Origin: Jaapia argillacea MUCL 33604
Taxonomy: Eukaryota; Basidiomycota; Agaricomycetes; Jaapiales; Jaapiaceae
Reading direction: 5' to 3'
DNA length: 33,956 nt
NCBI GenBank assembly: GCA_000697665.1
Contig: KL197788.1
Coordinates: 14,450-48,405, forward strand
Positions within the stretch are counted from its first letter, which is position 1; every line of letters starts with the position of its first letter. The notes beneath the pieces were generated by a model. It ran no database searches and was not told the origin of the DNA. It worked only from the letters and a program-made list of their open reading frames with translations. Below, piece by piece: positions 19,290 through 30,767 of this stretch. Made by a program: the position numbers and the translations under genes.

Positions 19290-20010
19290 ATGCCCAACAC
19301 ATCCAACATCACCAATCTTGCAGACTTGGATCGAACACTCCTACTGTATCGGCACCTGCCCAAGCATGCCAATCAGCTTCTGAAGGAGTCCGCAGGGCTT
19401 CAGACCAACACTGAGTATGTTAAGTGGCATGGAGAGGCCGAAATGATGCTGGTGAGTGTCATCGAAATTGAAACAATTCAATGCTCAGAAGTGCCGCAGG
19501 AGGATAGGGAGTGCTGGCAGGCTGATTTGAGACCTCTCTTGGAAGCTGATGCGATTGAACAGGCCATATACAACTGGGGGAAGATCAGGACATTGATGGC
19601 CAAGGCGAAGGCAAGAGGTGGAATTGAAAGCAATGATGAGGATTCAGAAGATACAGGTTCAGAGCAAGCTCACAAGGTGAAAAGAATCCTCCTCCAATAC
19701 CAAGCTCTTTGTGCTCAAGGGGAACATTTGTATTCACGCAGATTTTTGCAGAAGAGCGAAGGGGAATGCGACGCTTGGATTGGTGAATACAACGATATCG
19801 TGGTGAGTGATACGTTCGCGCAAATACATCTGGGTCAGCATTGACATAAGCATTCAGGAGGAGCAGAAACTGTGCTCCAGAGTTCTCAATCTCAGCGCAC
19901 AGGCTCTTCACATCTATTTGTGGTTCAACTGGGAGCTTCTGGCTGAGAGAGTCCTAGGCATCATGGAGCTGAAACATCAGTTTGCAGAGGCGTTGACTGC
20001 TGAGGCATAG
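19290..20010 (+). CDS. Second copy of the tandem paralogue pair (unrecognised, helical)
   Basis: ATG at 19290 begins MPNTSNITNLADLDRTLLL. The frame is open to 19802, where a GTGAGT donor leads to an intron ending CATTCAG at 19857; the second exon (19858-20010) reads EEQKLCSRVLNLSAQALHIY and stops at TAG. The product would be about 220 residues, rich in Leu, Glu and Ala, with a polar acidic insert (SNDEDSEDTGSE) near the middle. A possible additional 37-nt intron at the position used in the first copy (GTGAGTGTC..CTCAG, about 19453-19489) would change frame, so I keep the read-through. An upstream ATG at 19122 is in frame, but similarity between the two copies starts only at 19290. It is convergent with the gene ending at 20126, with 115 bp between them. 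Confidence 0.5.
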
Positions 20011-20125
20011 GGATAAGGGTAGTCAGTCCCGCGATTGGTGTAATTATATTCATGGGCTGAATTAAACCACCGGCAACTCATGCTACTCCATTGCAAAATT
20101 ATATACGTACATTACATGCATCCTC

Positions 20126-21318
20126 TCACTCCTCAGCATCAGGATAAGTCTTGTACGTGACCTTCTCATAAACAGTCAACGCCAAATGACATCGCAAACA
20201 GTCGACACCAAATGACATCACAAACAACTTGTCCTGGAAGACTCGCTTCACCTCCAGCACCGCATTGTACTGGTCCAGATAATTCCTTCTCATGAGCTGG
20301 AGGGCATGGCCATCACTGCACTTGGGATAGGCAAGTTCTGGCATGTAGGGCTCCATCGCTTTGAAGAGATCAGAGGGGAGGGGCGACAGATCGCCTTCTC
20401 ATGGATGGTATCCATAGACGAATGTGCAAGCCTCTTTCAGCTCACCATCGAGTTCATCCAGCTAAACACGAAGAAAATGAATAAATGGAGAGATGGGTAA
20501 GAAGGGCGACAGACTGTAGATCCATAGATTGCACCATTGAAGGGCAGGCTACCAGGATTGCTCAGGATCGGCAAGGCCGCGATCACTTGGCTACACTCGT
20601 CAATAGAAGCTGTAATCTTCCTAATTGTTCGAAGCTAGCAAGAATGAACTGAATGCCGGAAGGAAAGAGAAGAAGAGACATACCTGTACATTTAGACAAG
20701 CGGCTACACTGCTGACCACGTCGAGAAGATCATCGTCGTCCCACCAGTGATTAAGGTGCAGATTGGAATGAGCAGCCTGCAAGACGAGGTCTTCTGAAAT
20801 GCAGGCAATTGCATTGACAACCACAGACCAGTCCTTCTGTGGAGGCTGGCAGTGACAGAGAAACTTATGTATATCTTGAACCGTGGGGTGCGGTAAGGCA
20901 TCGACTATACCAGACTCAGAAGCGTATCCCCAGTTCAGCTGGTAAATAAACTGTGGAAGTGTTAGCATCCTGACAAATGAGAATGAAATGAACTCACCAA
21001 CTCAGTCTGAATGCCTAAGGACCAGTCGATCAAGTCAGCCTGGGATATGGTCTCTCCTTGGCCATGCCACATGACATACGCTTGGATGGCCAACGACAGG
21101 CGACCAACAATGGTATCCAGGATGAGTTGATTCTCTGCCTGAAGCTGATTGATCACCTCCCAGTCAGCAATCGCCTCCGTGTCCAAAGGGGAAGCGCCCT
21201 CTGGATAGTCGTCATTGCGGCCATCGACAATACGCCGGACGTTCATCCACAGCATTCTGCGGCGTTCGCAACATCTAATATCCTTGGGTGCCTGTGCAGT
21301 GGTTGAGGAAGAAGCCAT
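20126..21318 (-). pseudogene. Third gene of the KDZ-1 block, unrecognised, with internal TGA
   Basis: Exons on the minus strand: 20998-21318 (start at MASSSTTAQAPKD), 20684-20950, 20634 to about 20520, and about 20462-20126. The 47- and 49-bp introns have clean GT..AG borders; the last one uses a weak GTCTGT donor. The protein, about 340 residues, is acidic and helical with a WWDDDDLLDVVSSVAACLN segment and a C-terminal part MEPYMPELAYPKCSDG. A TGA at 20399-20401 interrupts the last exon (GYHP-stop-EGDLS), again consistent with CGA. It lies directly downstream of, and co-oriented with, the KDZ transposase (112 bp away), so it may be element cargo. I recognise no enzymatic motif. Confidence 0.5.
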
Positions 21319-21429
21319 CAAAGTTTGAGTAATTGGGATGGGATGAGGTTGCATGACACACGGTTCAAGTCCAATGTGGCTTTCCCAACAGTGACAAATA
21401 CTCAGAGTCAAACAGATTGCAACACTATG

Positions 21430-24400
21430 CTACAAGTGATAATGGAGCTCCAGAGGGGGTGGATATGCTCTCTGAGTCTCCACAAATCGAGCATCAGCTC
21501 TATCAGCAAACATTTTCCAGGTGTGAGACTGTTGCGCGGCATAGCAAGAGTGACCTGAGAGGTCGGCAGCCAAGGCTGAGTCTGCTTGGGTCCGCCAGAC
21601 TGCTTCCTGCTGGCGGAAGAACCTCACAACCCAATCCATCTTGTGAATGAGTAGAGTGAATTCTTCCGCCCATCTTGCCCTCATAGCTCTCGCACACAAC
21701 CAATGGACCCAGTAAACTGGAGACTCTCAGCAATGATGCAAAACAACAAAGACTTACTCACAGTCATCCAGATAGTCGTTCTTCTCCTTCTCATCTGCAT
21801 TAGCGGCCAGGTTGACAGTCCAAAACCAAGCTAAAGTGTTTTGTCTTGTGCCGCGAGCGGCGGGATCATCAACAACCCCAGTGTGCATCTTCAGATCTTC
21901 CGGTTTAAGGTCTTTGTATTTCGCGAGTAGGTCCTCGTCGGCCCGTCCTCGTCCCATTGCCTTCCTACATTGTTTGTAAAGCTGGGAGTTCTTCTGCACC
22001 GTCGCCTCGACATGACCTACCTGGGACCAGGACCGTGTCTTTTTGCTTTGAGACTTGTTATGTCGAATCTCTGTGCGGTACAGGAAAGATTTATGGCCAA
22101 GTGCTATGTGAATTTGCTGCAGGAGATCATTTGCCTGTCCAATGCGAAGGCTCACTTCCTCCTCCAAAATTTCCTTTAAGCCTCAGTGAGCGCATTGGTG
22201 AAGTCCCAGAGTGGTTGGCAGGGATATGTGTCATTTTTAAGCATCGATTGGCCCATTGTCAGGGTTGGCTTGATCCTGAACTGCATCATAGTCAAAGTCG
22301 TCCTCCCAGAGAGCATTCTCATCCTCATCGAACACAATCTCATATTCATCTTCTCCAGCAGCACCCTCGGCATTCACACACACAATGCTGGGATCGTCGG
22401 CAGGCTCTGCATCGGGCAACGAGGCATCCTGAACAAGGTAGCGAGCTGCTGATCTTTCAAAAGTGTCAATTTGACCATCCAGCCTCCGCCTCCTTTCCTC
22501 AATTTGATTTAGTTGCTCAACAGTGGGCTGGCGACCCATCTTCCTGACTGCAGCAGCAAGTTCAACTCTGAAGAACGGTCAGCGTCGGAACCATGGAACT
22601 TGAATACACCGCACTGGGCCTCCTGGATTGCAATACCAGATGCCAACCAGCTTGCAGACCCTTTGATTGGAACAACTCTGCCTTCCTTCTGGGACAGGTT
22701 GTGTTGAATTTCAGACTGTGTTGGGGCTATGAATGTGTCAGGATTGAAGCAAGGCAGGCATAGCGGGATTAGTACCTTTTTTCATGATAGGCGCGTAAAC
22801 ATCCATGGCTGATACGTCGTCCTGACGGTTTTCGGCAGCGGCCTTCTCCATCTTTCTCCAGTTATGGACCTGTGTTTCTGTTGCGACACTATTGAGGTCA
22901 GCAAATGCCTCAGCACTTAGCCTAACGTGTTTGTGGGCTCTCTTCAACTTGCGACAGAGGGAAGAAACTGTGGGGATTCAATTGAGTGCCGCAAGATGAA
23001 TAGGTGCAACTTACCCATGCCGATTGTCTTTTGCCAATTAGAATTCAAAATATGGAAATCAAGCATCTCTGTGCGATGCCCATGGCCCATCGGCCAGCAA
23101 CTGACAGCGATTTCATTCAGCCTAGCCCACAGGGTTTCGATAACCTCTCCATCCACTTGACCAGCACTAATCATGTAATTTGGAGAGTACCTGAGTCTGC
23201 ATGAGTCTTGGTGACCATGAACATGGAAGAGTCCAATTCCCATAATCAAGTTGAGGGCTGATGAGAGGCCAAGGTATTGAGCATTTTCAAGGAACCTCTT
23301 CGTGACATGCACGCCATATTGACAAATGATGTCATAGAGGACCATAGTTGGAGTAATGCCAGGAATTTTGGTCAGGTTGAGAGCTTGAGCCAATATGTAG
23401 TCCATGTTGATTTGCCTATTTTGCATTGTGTAGCAGAGGTTTGGCAAGGTCAGAAGATACGCCCCTCACCTTTCCCCTTTTTGCAAGTTCACACAGGACC
23501 CAGGACAGAACCAACCATGTCGGGCACACACGACAGCAACAATGCTGGTGATCGCAAGGTGCTTCACCTGAGTATTTGCTTGACTTTGAGCCTTGTGGTC
23601 ATGACAAGTTGGTTTCTGCAAAGGGGGCCATCAACACCAGAATGACAGCTGCTTCAATAAAGCTTACCTGGGGTCATTCAACTGCTCCAGCAATGTACTG
23701 ATTGTACCGCGTATCTTCACACAAGAACAGGCTACCTCGCGTCAGGGGAAGGCCATCATCTGGATACTTGTGATGCATCTGCTCAGCTTTGAAGTTCCCA
23801 TCCATATTCAATTGCCGAGAGAAGAGCCAGGGTAATCTAAGGGAGATGACTATGTGAAGTTAAGTAGACACTGAACACCTCGCACCTTTCCGCCTCTTCC
23901 TCCCAATTGTCAGGCAAATTTACTCCCACCTGAGGACATGCCAGACAAAAGAGGGTGAGCTCTCCTGGACCTGGCTCGCGAAAGGGGCCATAGCCAAATC
24001 CCTGCCACTTGAGTGTCTTCAGGTGTCTCCATTGCCAAGAGCATCTCATCATCTCCCTGTAGCAATCCTTGAATCACAACAGTTAAGTGGCAATCATGAC
24101 AAGCGATGTACGGCGTACTGGCACAGTTTGAGGAAATGCTGGTCGAGTTACTCTGCAGAGTGTTTCATAGTACTCTTGAGTATTCATCTTGCATTCGACA
24201 TTATGCTGGGTGAAGTCATCCAGCACCTTGAATGTGAATGTGGTCGCAGGTCGTTTGACACTACCAGGATAAAGGCCCAAGTCTAGAAGTTGAATCGTCT
24301 TGTCAGCACAGCTGCAGAAGTTCATGGTCAGCTCGTGCACTCCCAAGGTGTCGACAACAATCATGGTTCGACCGCAAAGTTTGGGCCGCAGCCTGTTGAA

Positions 24401-25324
24401 GTTTGACTTCTCAGAAAGAAGAGCTTCATCCAACTCATCCCTCCAGTTTATTCCTTCCTCATCGTCATCATCCTCAACAACAAATGGATTGCTTTTGTCG
24501 ACAGGTGCTGATGGGTGACCCTCCATAGATCCTGCAAATCGAGAGGGCCCAGCATCTTGATTTGAATCACCTGGAATTTGTTCAGAGCTGGAAGGCATTG
24601 GAGGCACCGGCTGGGACTGATAAGGATCTTTATATCTTGCTGAAGATGCGTGTGGCTGCCGAAAGAGGTCATCGTCTGGAAAATGACATTGATTTGTGGG
24701 GCATATGGCTCCACCATGTCCCAAATGAATTTTGATCCCAAGGCTCGATAGCCAACCTGGTTGGAAAAGGCCACCCAACCATTGCTCCACCCGATGAAAT
24801 GGAAGATGCTGGTGAGCGGCGCGGCAACATGATGCACATAGCAAAGGTCTGCTGAGACAGTCGCCGCAGTGCCAGATTCCATCACCAGCACACATTACGC
24901 ACGTTCGCAGATCTGGGGGCGACTTTCCCTTGAGCAGTGTGTTCAGGAAGACTTCCCTGACGTCAAGCCACTCATGCATGAAATTGTTTGGAGTCTAAGT
25001 CTGACAATCAGGGAGCGTTACAGGCGACTTGCAATGACCACATACCTTCTGGGTTTTTCTCGGCAGAGGGAAGTCTTCGTTACTTCCCCCATAAGTCATG
25101 TCAAAGGGTGCTAGATGCAGACGTTGCGGGGTCCCCTGAGGTGTTTTGGAAGGTGTCCTAGGCTCTGGCAGTGGTTGCCTTGGTTTCAGCTGAATCCTGG
25201 CATCAACAATATGCTTGCAACAAATTCCATCCTTGTCAAGATAGGCTGAAATAGTCTTCTTCTTTGGTGTCAGATCAATATCATCGACATTTCGACCGCG
25301 TTTGGCAGGGGCGTGGGATCGCAT
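21430..25324 (-). pseudogene. KDZ-family transposase with CxC2 cysteine cluster (KDZ-1), decayed
   Basis: Exons (minus): 25046-25324, 24119-24994, 23886-24067, 23668-23836, 23470-23615, 23015-23415, 22776-22967, then from 22715 down to 21762 (borders less sure), and 21430-21716; introns are 45-60 bp. Domains in order: a basic N-terminus (MRSHAPAKRGRN), the CxC2-type zinc cluster (CVMCAGDG..CGDCLSRPLLCASCC, then GLFQPGWL and LGHGG), a CARHGWF half-site, then the RNase H-fold core with NMDYILAQAL, YDIICQYG, HVHGHQDSC and GEVIETLWARLN, and a long helical C-terminus. KDZ proteins are basidiomycete-expanded DNA transposases. TGA at 23674, TAA at 22237 and TGA at 22231 and 22183 break the frame, each explained by C-to-T in CGA or CAA. 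A DRY-to-DCY change (CGC to TGC) fits as well. An alternative start at 25426 would overlap the dioxygenase gene. Confidence 0.88.
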
Positions 25325-25413
25325 AACAGCAAAATGAAGCAGATGAGCTCTATTGATTCCCAAGGAGCGCAGTGTAATCACAGTTCTAGGTATCCAGCAG
25401 TTGCTGCCTGGCT

Positions 25414-26690
25414 TCAGGTATGACATGCACCAAATCGGTCCACTCTAACTGGAGGGGCCGTGGGAACTCCTAATCTACACAACACCCTATCCTCCATGAA
25501 ATACGTGTAGCAGACCCTCTCTCCATCGCTGGGCAAGACACTGTGCTTGATCACATATCCACTGAGTGCACAAAGCGTTCCTGGCATGTAAGGGAACCTT
25601 AGTCTGAGACCCCTCAACTCCAGTTCCGCATATTGATATGGTCCAATGGTAGCGAGAAGGTCGAACCAGCCCAATCAGCAATTGGGATCCCTATGAATGG
25701 GTGTCTCTCAATTCGCAATGACCGCGACGCCTGAGTAGACAGAATTCCAATGCTCCATCACCGCGGAGTGGGAATCTGATTCACTCAGTAGACCGCAGGC
25801 GACGGTCCCTGCAAGATAAAGGTCAGGATGAATCACGCTCAAGACGGCATTCATCACGGCGTTCCCCTCAAGCATGGACTTCAGCCAAGGTTGGGTACCC
25901 ATAAGCATGGCCTTGCTCTGCATGGTCTTGGAGGTGCATAGGTCATTGTCGATGCCCTGAAACTGCTTGGACAATAGACGGCTGGCAACAATGACACCAC
26001 ATACCTGCCACCCAAGCTGAAACCAGGCTGGAGCAAAGTTGAGCAGCCCAGGTTCAATGTGTGGACATTCGTCCTTTGGTCTAAAGAGTGTGGGTGAACC
26101 TCTCCAGCCCGCGGTCTTCTCACAAGATCCTGTTCTGACGAGCTGAGGATTCAAATGGGCCGCAGCATGAAACATATCATTCTGTGAATAGTCAATGACA
26201 TGCCAACAGTCAGAACAGGCTTCAACTGACCTGGAGCTCTGGGTGCAACAGGCCCAGAAGAAACCAGAACAGAATGTACCCTTCGGCGTCGATGATCGTG
26301 CAGGGTTTTGTGATAATTGGGAAATCGGGACCATAGATAGGGCCGTATTGAGAGTCCACAACTTGTTCTGATTTAGATTGAAAGCCGTCAGCCTTGACAC
26401 CCAAATGGCGTGTGTAGTCGGTCGCCGTCCAGTCAAGATCGACTGCAAAGGGTTGGTGAGAGCAATGCGGAGAACTGAGGAGGCTTACCGTGGCGTAGAA
26501 ATGCCTCTGCTAGAATGGAGGACATTCGCTTGCATTCCTGTTGCAGGATCTGAGGGATTCGCAGTAAAGGAGTCGCAGGAACTGCATTATGGCCTAATTT
26601 GACCCGGAATTGAAAGTTCAGGTGCCTGGAAATTTCATGTTCCAACTTTAGGGCCTGATTAACATCAGTCCGATCTAAAAAGAGAGGCAT
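25414..26690 (-). pseudogene. TET/JBP-type 2-oxoglutarate/Fe(II) dioxygenase of the KDZ-1 block, inactivated
   Basis: Exons (minus): 26489-26690, 26231-26442, 26005-26181 and 25414-25962, with 42-49 bp introns. Landmarks: KPCTIIDAEGYILFW (the early strand typical of these enzymes), HWNSVYSGVAVIAN, then TPIHRDPN carrying the HxD iron ligands, AELELRGLRLRFPYMPGTL, GYVIKHSV with the second iron His, and GERVCYTYFM with the 2-oxoglutarate-binding Arg. TET/JBP enzymes oxidise 5-methylcytosine or thymine in DNA; in basidiomycetes they are expanded and travel with KDZ transposons. Two TGA codons (25708-25710 and 25675-25677) flank the HRD motif in a frame that is otherwise continuous. The first sits where an Arg (NRET) is expected, so CGA to TGA is likely. 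It lies head to tail with KDZ-1, 12 bp overlapping its longest possible frame. The 5' end may be incomplete. Confidence 0.75.
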
Positions 26691-27420
26691 GATGGGGAGA
26701 GTGGTGATAAACGAGTGTGGTGAAAGGTGGAAATGAGTGATCGGCTAGTGTCTCACATGGATGAAGGATGCTGTCTGTGTCGCGCTAGCTCCAGCCGCAT
26801 GCATATTTCATTGGGTTGGGGTGTTGCTCCCTCCCTCAGTCCACTAATGGGCTTCAAACCAACCATTACATGAGCTGAGTTGAAAAATTGTTGTCCTCGA
26901 CACAACTACGAATGTCAGAGTAAACACAAACCTTTCAAGACATAGTTGACCATCGAATACACCACAACCTTTCCTGTCCTCTTTCCGGTGTCTTGCAGTC
27001 TCTTCTTGACTTTGATGGCTAGGTTTTGGATGCTTTCGAGCAGACTTCAGGCCATTATGCTGCTCTGGCCAGAGTTAAATTTTGCTTGACAACTCTGCTG
27101 ACTGGTGTATAGCCAGATTGAAATGTTTCAACGTCTGGTTTCCTAGAAACTATGTACGATCTGAGCCATATTCTTCGAATGGCCAGACAGTTAGACATAT
27201 CCAGACATCTCAATGTCCTGCTCAGAAGCGGTGTCCTCTGTTACCATGGCCCCATTATATGGTCCTCAGGCTGTGCCCCAGCTATGTGAAGGTCTTGTCA
27301 AGGGGGACTCCTGTCTTTGAGCCCATCAATTGCCCACAGACCATTCAAGCTCATGGCAAGCAGCTTATCTGACTGATGGGAAGTTGTGAGCTCAAGATCC
27401 AGAATAAATGTCATGCTTTG
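26691..27420. other. Divergent intergenic region
   Basis: It separates the minus-strand dioxygenase from the plus-strand gene at 27596. It holds short inverted words such as CTGGCCAGA (27065-27074) and ATGGCCAGACA, but no gene, LTR or RNA gene that I can support. A 96-codon frame at 27082 has no motif or splice context. Confidence 0.4.
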
Positions 27421-27426
27421 GGCAAT

Positions 27427-27512
27427 GCGACTGCAATTACTTCATGTGATGGCGACGCGACTGTAATTACTTAGCGCGACGCGACGTGACTGTAATTACT
27501 TCATGCGACGCA
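27427..27512. repeat. Three 30-bp repeats with CGACTGTAATTAC core
   Basis: CGACTGCAATTACTTC, CGACTGTAATTACTTA and TGACTGTAATTACTTC lie about 30 bp apart and are joined by GCGACGCGA-like spacers. They are dense in CpG. They end about 85 bp before the ATG at 27596, so they could be promoter-proximal repeats or the subterminal repeats of an element. Confidence 0.6.
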
Positions 27513-27595
27513 ATGCACCTCTCGTGATGGTGACAATCATCACGATTTCCAAAAATTTCCTTTGTTGATACACCCCTCTCTGCCTTCCCACACTC

Positions 27596-30204
27596 ATGCC
27601 TCCCCGACAAGAAGCACCCAGTTACGACCTCACTGACCCCGACATCGATGTTCTCATAGGTTTCCACGAGAGGTACAAAGCCGCCAAACGGCATCAGCGT
27701 AAGCCCCTTCTAGATGAAGCTACCCAGACCATCGTCATGCATTTGGAAGCTGTCGGTCCAGTGACGACAAAGGTCAAGATGAGCATCACGAAGGTAAGAT
27801 TTTAAATCACTTCCCAGCCAATGTTTGACCCTGTGCTTGATGAATATGGCAAGTGGTATCCAACTGGATGTTGGGTGAGGTGCCAAACTCGGTCAGCGAT
27901 CTCATTGGCTTTTTCATGAGGAAGTGGAGTCCCATATCTGTTCTTGAATACCTCATGTTTGAAGACATCAAGGAGAGGCAGCAGGAGAAGAAGTGCGAGT
28001 CAGATGATCCCAAGGGAATGTTCAAGTATTACCAGATTGTGGTCAGCGAACTCATGAGAGGTCTCGACACCGACGTGAAGAGAGAGTATGAAAAGCTTGC
28101 CGCAGAGGGGAATAGGCTGGGTCCTCCTCCCACTGTGCAACAGAGGTGAGACGCACAGCTTTAATCGAGGCTGGTATTAACAGTCTTCTAGGGCAGTGGA
28201 GAAGCGTGTGATGGTTCAGTCACCAAGTTTCTGCGGCTCATGTGGGAGAAACTGGGAGTTTATGCAGTAACTCTATTTGGATATAAAGGGTCAGATGGGA
28301 AGATTATTTACTTCTGGTTTGTTGCTTCCTCTCAATGCGGTCCATATGGTGCTAAATGCGATGTACCGTCGACACGCCGGGTTGCGGCTTTCTTTGCGAG
28401 AATGAAGCTTTTGAGGAGAGTGAGGCTTTGGTCCATTGGGCTCAATGGTTAAAGACAGAAATTAGTATGCCATCCCGTTCACTGACTCTGACTTACCTGA
28501 CTACAAGGCTCAGATCAAGACAAGAATTTTGACACCGGCGATCCCAGGTCGATGCCCAGTCGTAATAAAAAGGTGAAAGAGAACCCGCAGTTAGAAATAG
28601 ACGACGATAACTACCCCATATTGCTAGATCCCCTCCCAAACAAGAAGGCTGTGTGCAAAGTGGTCCTCCAAGATTTCCTCAACCTCACTTGGAGTAAGTC
28701 TGGCACTCTGGAGGGTAAAGCCTCACTGAATGTATGCAATCAGTGCAGCAATCATGTGGAAAGTCTGGGGTACCTTAGGCGCAGGTGTCTCAAGAGCCCG
28801 AGCTTTGGATGGACCCAAAGTGGATTCCTAGCAGCGGAGTGCTGCGGGACCCATCGCGGATGCACAGGGACCATTCTCACGACATGCTGATGAAGCTCAA
28901 CAACACAGCACGGAACAGTGTTTTCAGGTGGACACGGACGTCCAAGACACTGGAAGGTGACTTGATTTGGTTTATCCAACACTCCCAGATTGCTGATTGT
29001 ATGTGCAGAGGCCTGGAAGGCACCGCCATTCAACCCAAAGGCCAAGAAGGGTAGAGGGAATGAGAAGTGGATCAGAAAGACAGAGTCAACTTCCAAGCCA
29101 GCTCATTCCAATTCAACTGGCTCCAGTCATGGTATCACAACTAGATCCAAAGGTAAGTCAAAGGCTAAAACTTTCCCAGAGGACGATACTGAGGACAAGA
29201 TCACCTCAACAGAGGAAGAGGATTACCGCACCAGTAAGGCTACTCATATTTCTGGCCTGGATATGTCTGATGGATGAATAGGCGATGAGGAAGGCGATAA
29301 GGGCAACGGATCTGACATTGCAGGCTCTGATTGCGAAGGTAGATAATGGTCAACTCTCACATTGACTCCATGTACTGACCAGCTTCCATCGCAGAGTGAG
29401 ATGGGGCCTCCCTCCCCAACGGCGATACCTTGACGGGTGTCTCAGCACAGAGCAGTATGTCCTGGCATCTGTGGAAGGTATGTGCTGACGGTATTGCAGT
29501 CGCTTCACTGCAAAATGTCCTGAATGCTGCTCACTATTCATTGACAGATCATGCCAATTTCAAGCCTTATCCAACAACCCTTCCAAAGTCCACCAGTGGT
29601 AAATCAACTGAGCCCAGTACCTCCAACCTCCAGGCAAATGAACCTAGTCTTCCGACAAACTCTCCCCCTCATACAGGTAGGTTTTGCCTCTTACTGCAGT
29701 TTGTCGAATGACTCTCCAGAACCCGGACTCACGATGTACACTCAAGATGCATTGAAAGGGAATGCGATGGATGTCGGTGCCCCCACTGCTAGTCCTGAAG
29801 TTCTAACCTCTTCACCTCCAGCTGCAAGTACCGGTAAGCCGTGTATCTCAATTATTCTCTGATGTTTTAATGATTCAGATGGTTCTGTATAGCCACGCAA
29901 AGTCCACTTGCAGATGCTGGTAACCTACCACTGTCTTTACCAGTCCACATTGAGAAACACAAGAGGGCGGAGAAGCAATGGTCTACACCCACGGAGCCTA
30001 CTTTGAGTGAGTTTGTACAAATTTGTTCCAGCTTTAACTAACCATCTGTCAGAGACAGGTCCTCCTAAGAAGAGGCCCAAAGTGTCAGAGGGATTTGACG
30101 CGACTCTGGCAACACAGTCGTACATCTTGCATAGCCCATGTCCAACACAGCCCGCACCTAAGAGGTCTGCTGTGCCAAGGACGCAAGATTGTCAGCTCGT
30201 TTGA
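27596..30204 (+). pseudogene. Decayed copy of an agaricomycete repeat-associated gene family
   Basis: ATG at 27596 opens a 66-codon acidic/basic exon ending at a GTAAGA donor (27794). The next segment reads MFKYYQIVVSELM, then REYEKLAAEGNRLGPPP (about 28020-28140), and intron 28146-28191 follows. After a frame change comes VTKFLRLMWEKLGVYAVTLFGYKG, and further on LEIDDDNYPIL and ELWMDPKWIPSSGVLRDPS. This order (tyrosine-rich helix, YEKLA..GPPP, MWEKLG..LFGYK, MDPKW..DPS) fits a large uncharacterised family I associate with agaricomycete genomes; its function is not known to me. The first join and the 28200-28230 region need frame changes, so this copy is broken. The tail (29040-30204) is Ser/Thr/Pro/Lys-rich low complexity with several short introns. 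Confidence 0.5.
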
Positions 30205-30767
30205 TTAAACCAAAGCCACGCATTTGTGGCAGGCCTGATTATCCTTTGCCACCAAGTCCTGTACTTGGTATAAACTCTTGTATGGATTTATTGTGAAGAA
30301 TCGGATACTTTGGATCTCCAGAGGCAGCTTGTACCAGAGGTCTATGAATTTATCTGATTATCTTGAATCCCCATAAACAATTGGATCATTTCCCAGAGTC
30401 TTCTTACACCCCCAAATAAGAATTCAAGCTGTTGACACTCCGTATCAACTGAGTGCTGGATGCTCTCGAATAAACAGATTCTCAAGAATAATGCAAACGA
30501 TGACAATGACGATATCGTCCAGTAAAGATGCCAGACAAAAAAATCTACTCAACTGTGAGAATCAGATTAAATCAACCTCAACACGTCTTGGGAATGAGCC
30601 ATCAAACGAGGAGCTATCTACACCCAACAGATTGTCCAGTAGAATCTGATGAATAAAATCTATAAGCCAAGTCAACAAATCTGATGCACAAAAAAATCAG
30701 ATGCGAACTGGATGAGTTGAAGAAATCCAACGTACAATTTACCAGGCCTGAAAATCATTCGAAGAGT
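30205..30767. other. Convergent intergenic spacer
   Basis: The plus-strand gene remnant ends to the left and KDZ-2 ends to the right. The sequence is AT-rich with CAGATT/AATCTG-like words repeated around 30470-30700. I see no gene or element end. Confidence 0.4.

Noticed and set aside
24995-25045. TAG just after the first KDZ-1 intron, read as CAG to TAG decay
   Set aside because: Using the acceptor GACTTAG instead of GTCAG places the TAG in the intron and restores RKTQKTPNNFMHEW in frame.
27082-27372. 96-codon plus-strand frame
   Set aside because: No splice context, motif or codon signature, and no similarity to neighbouring genes.
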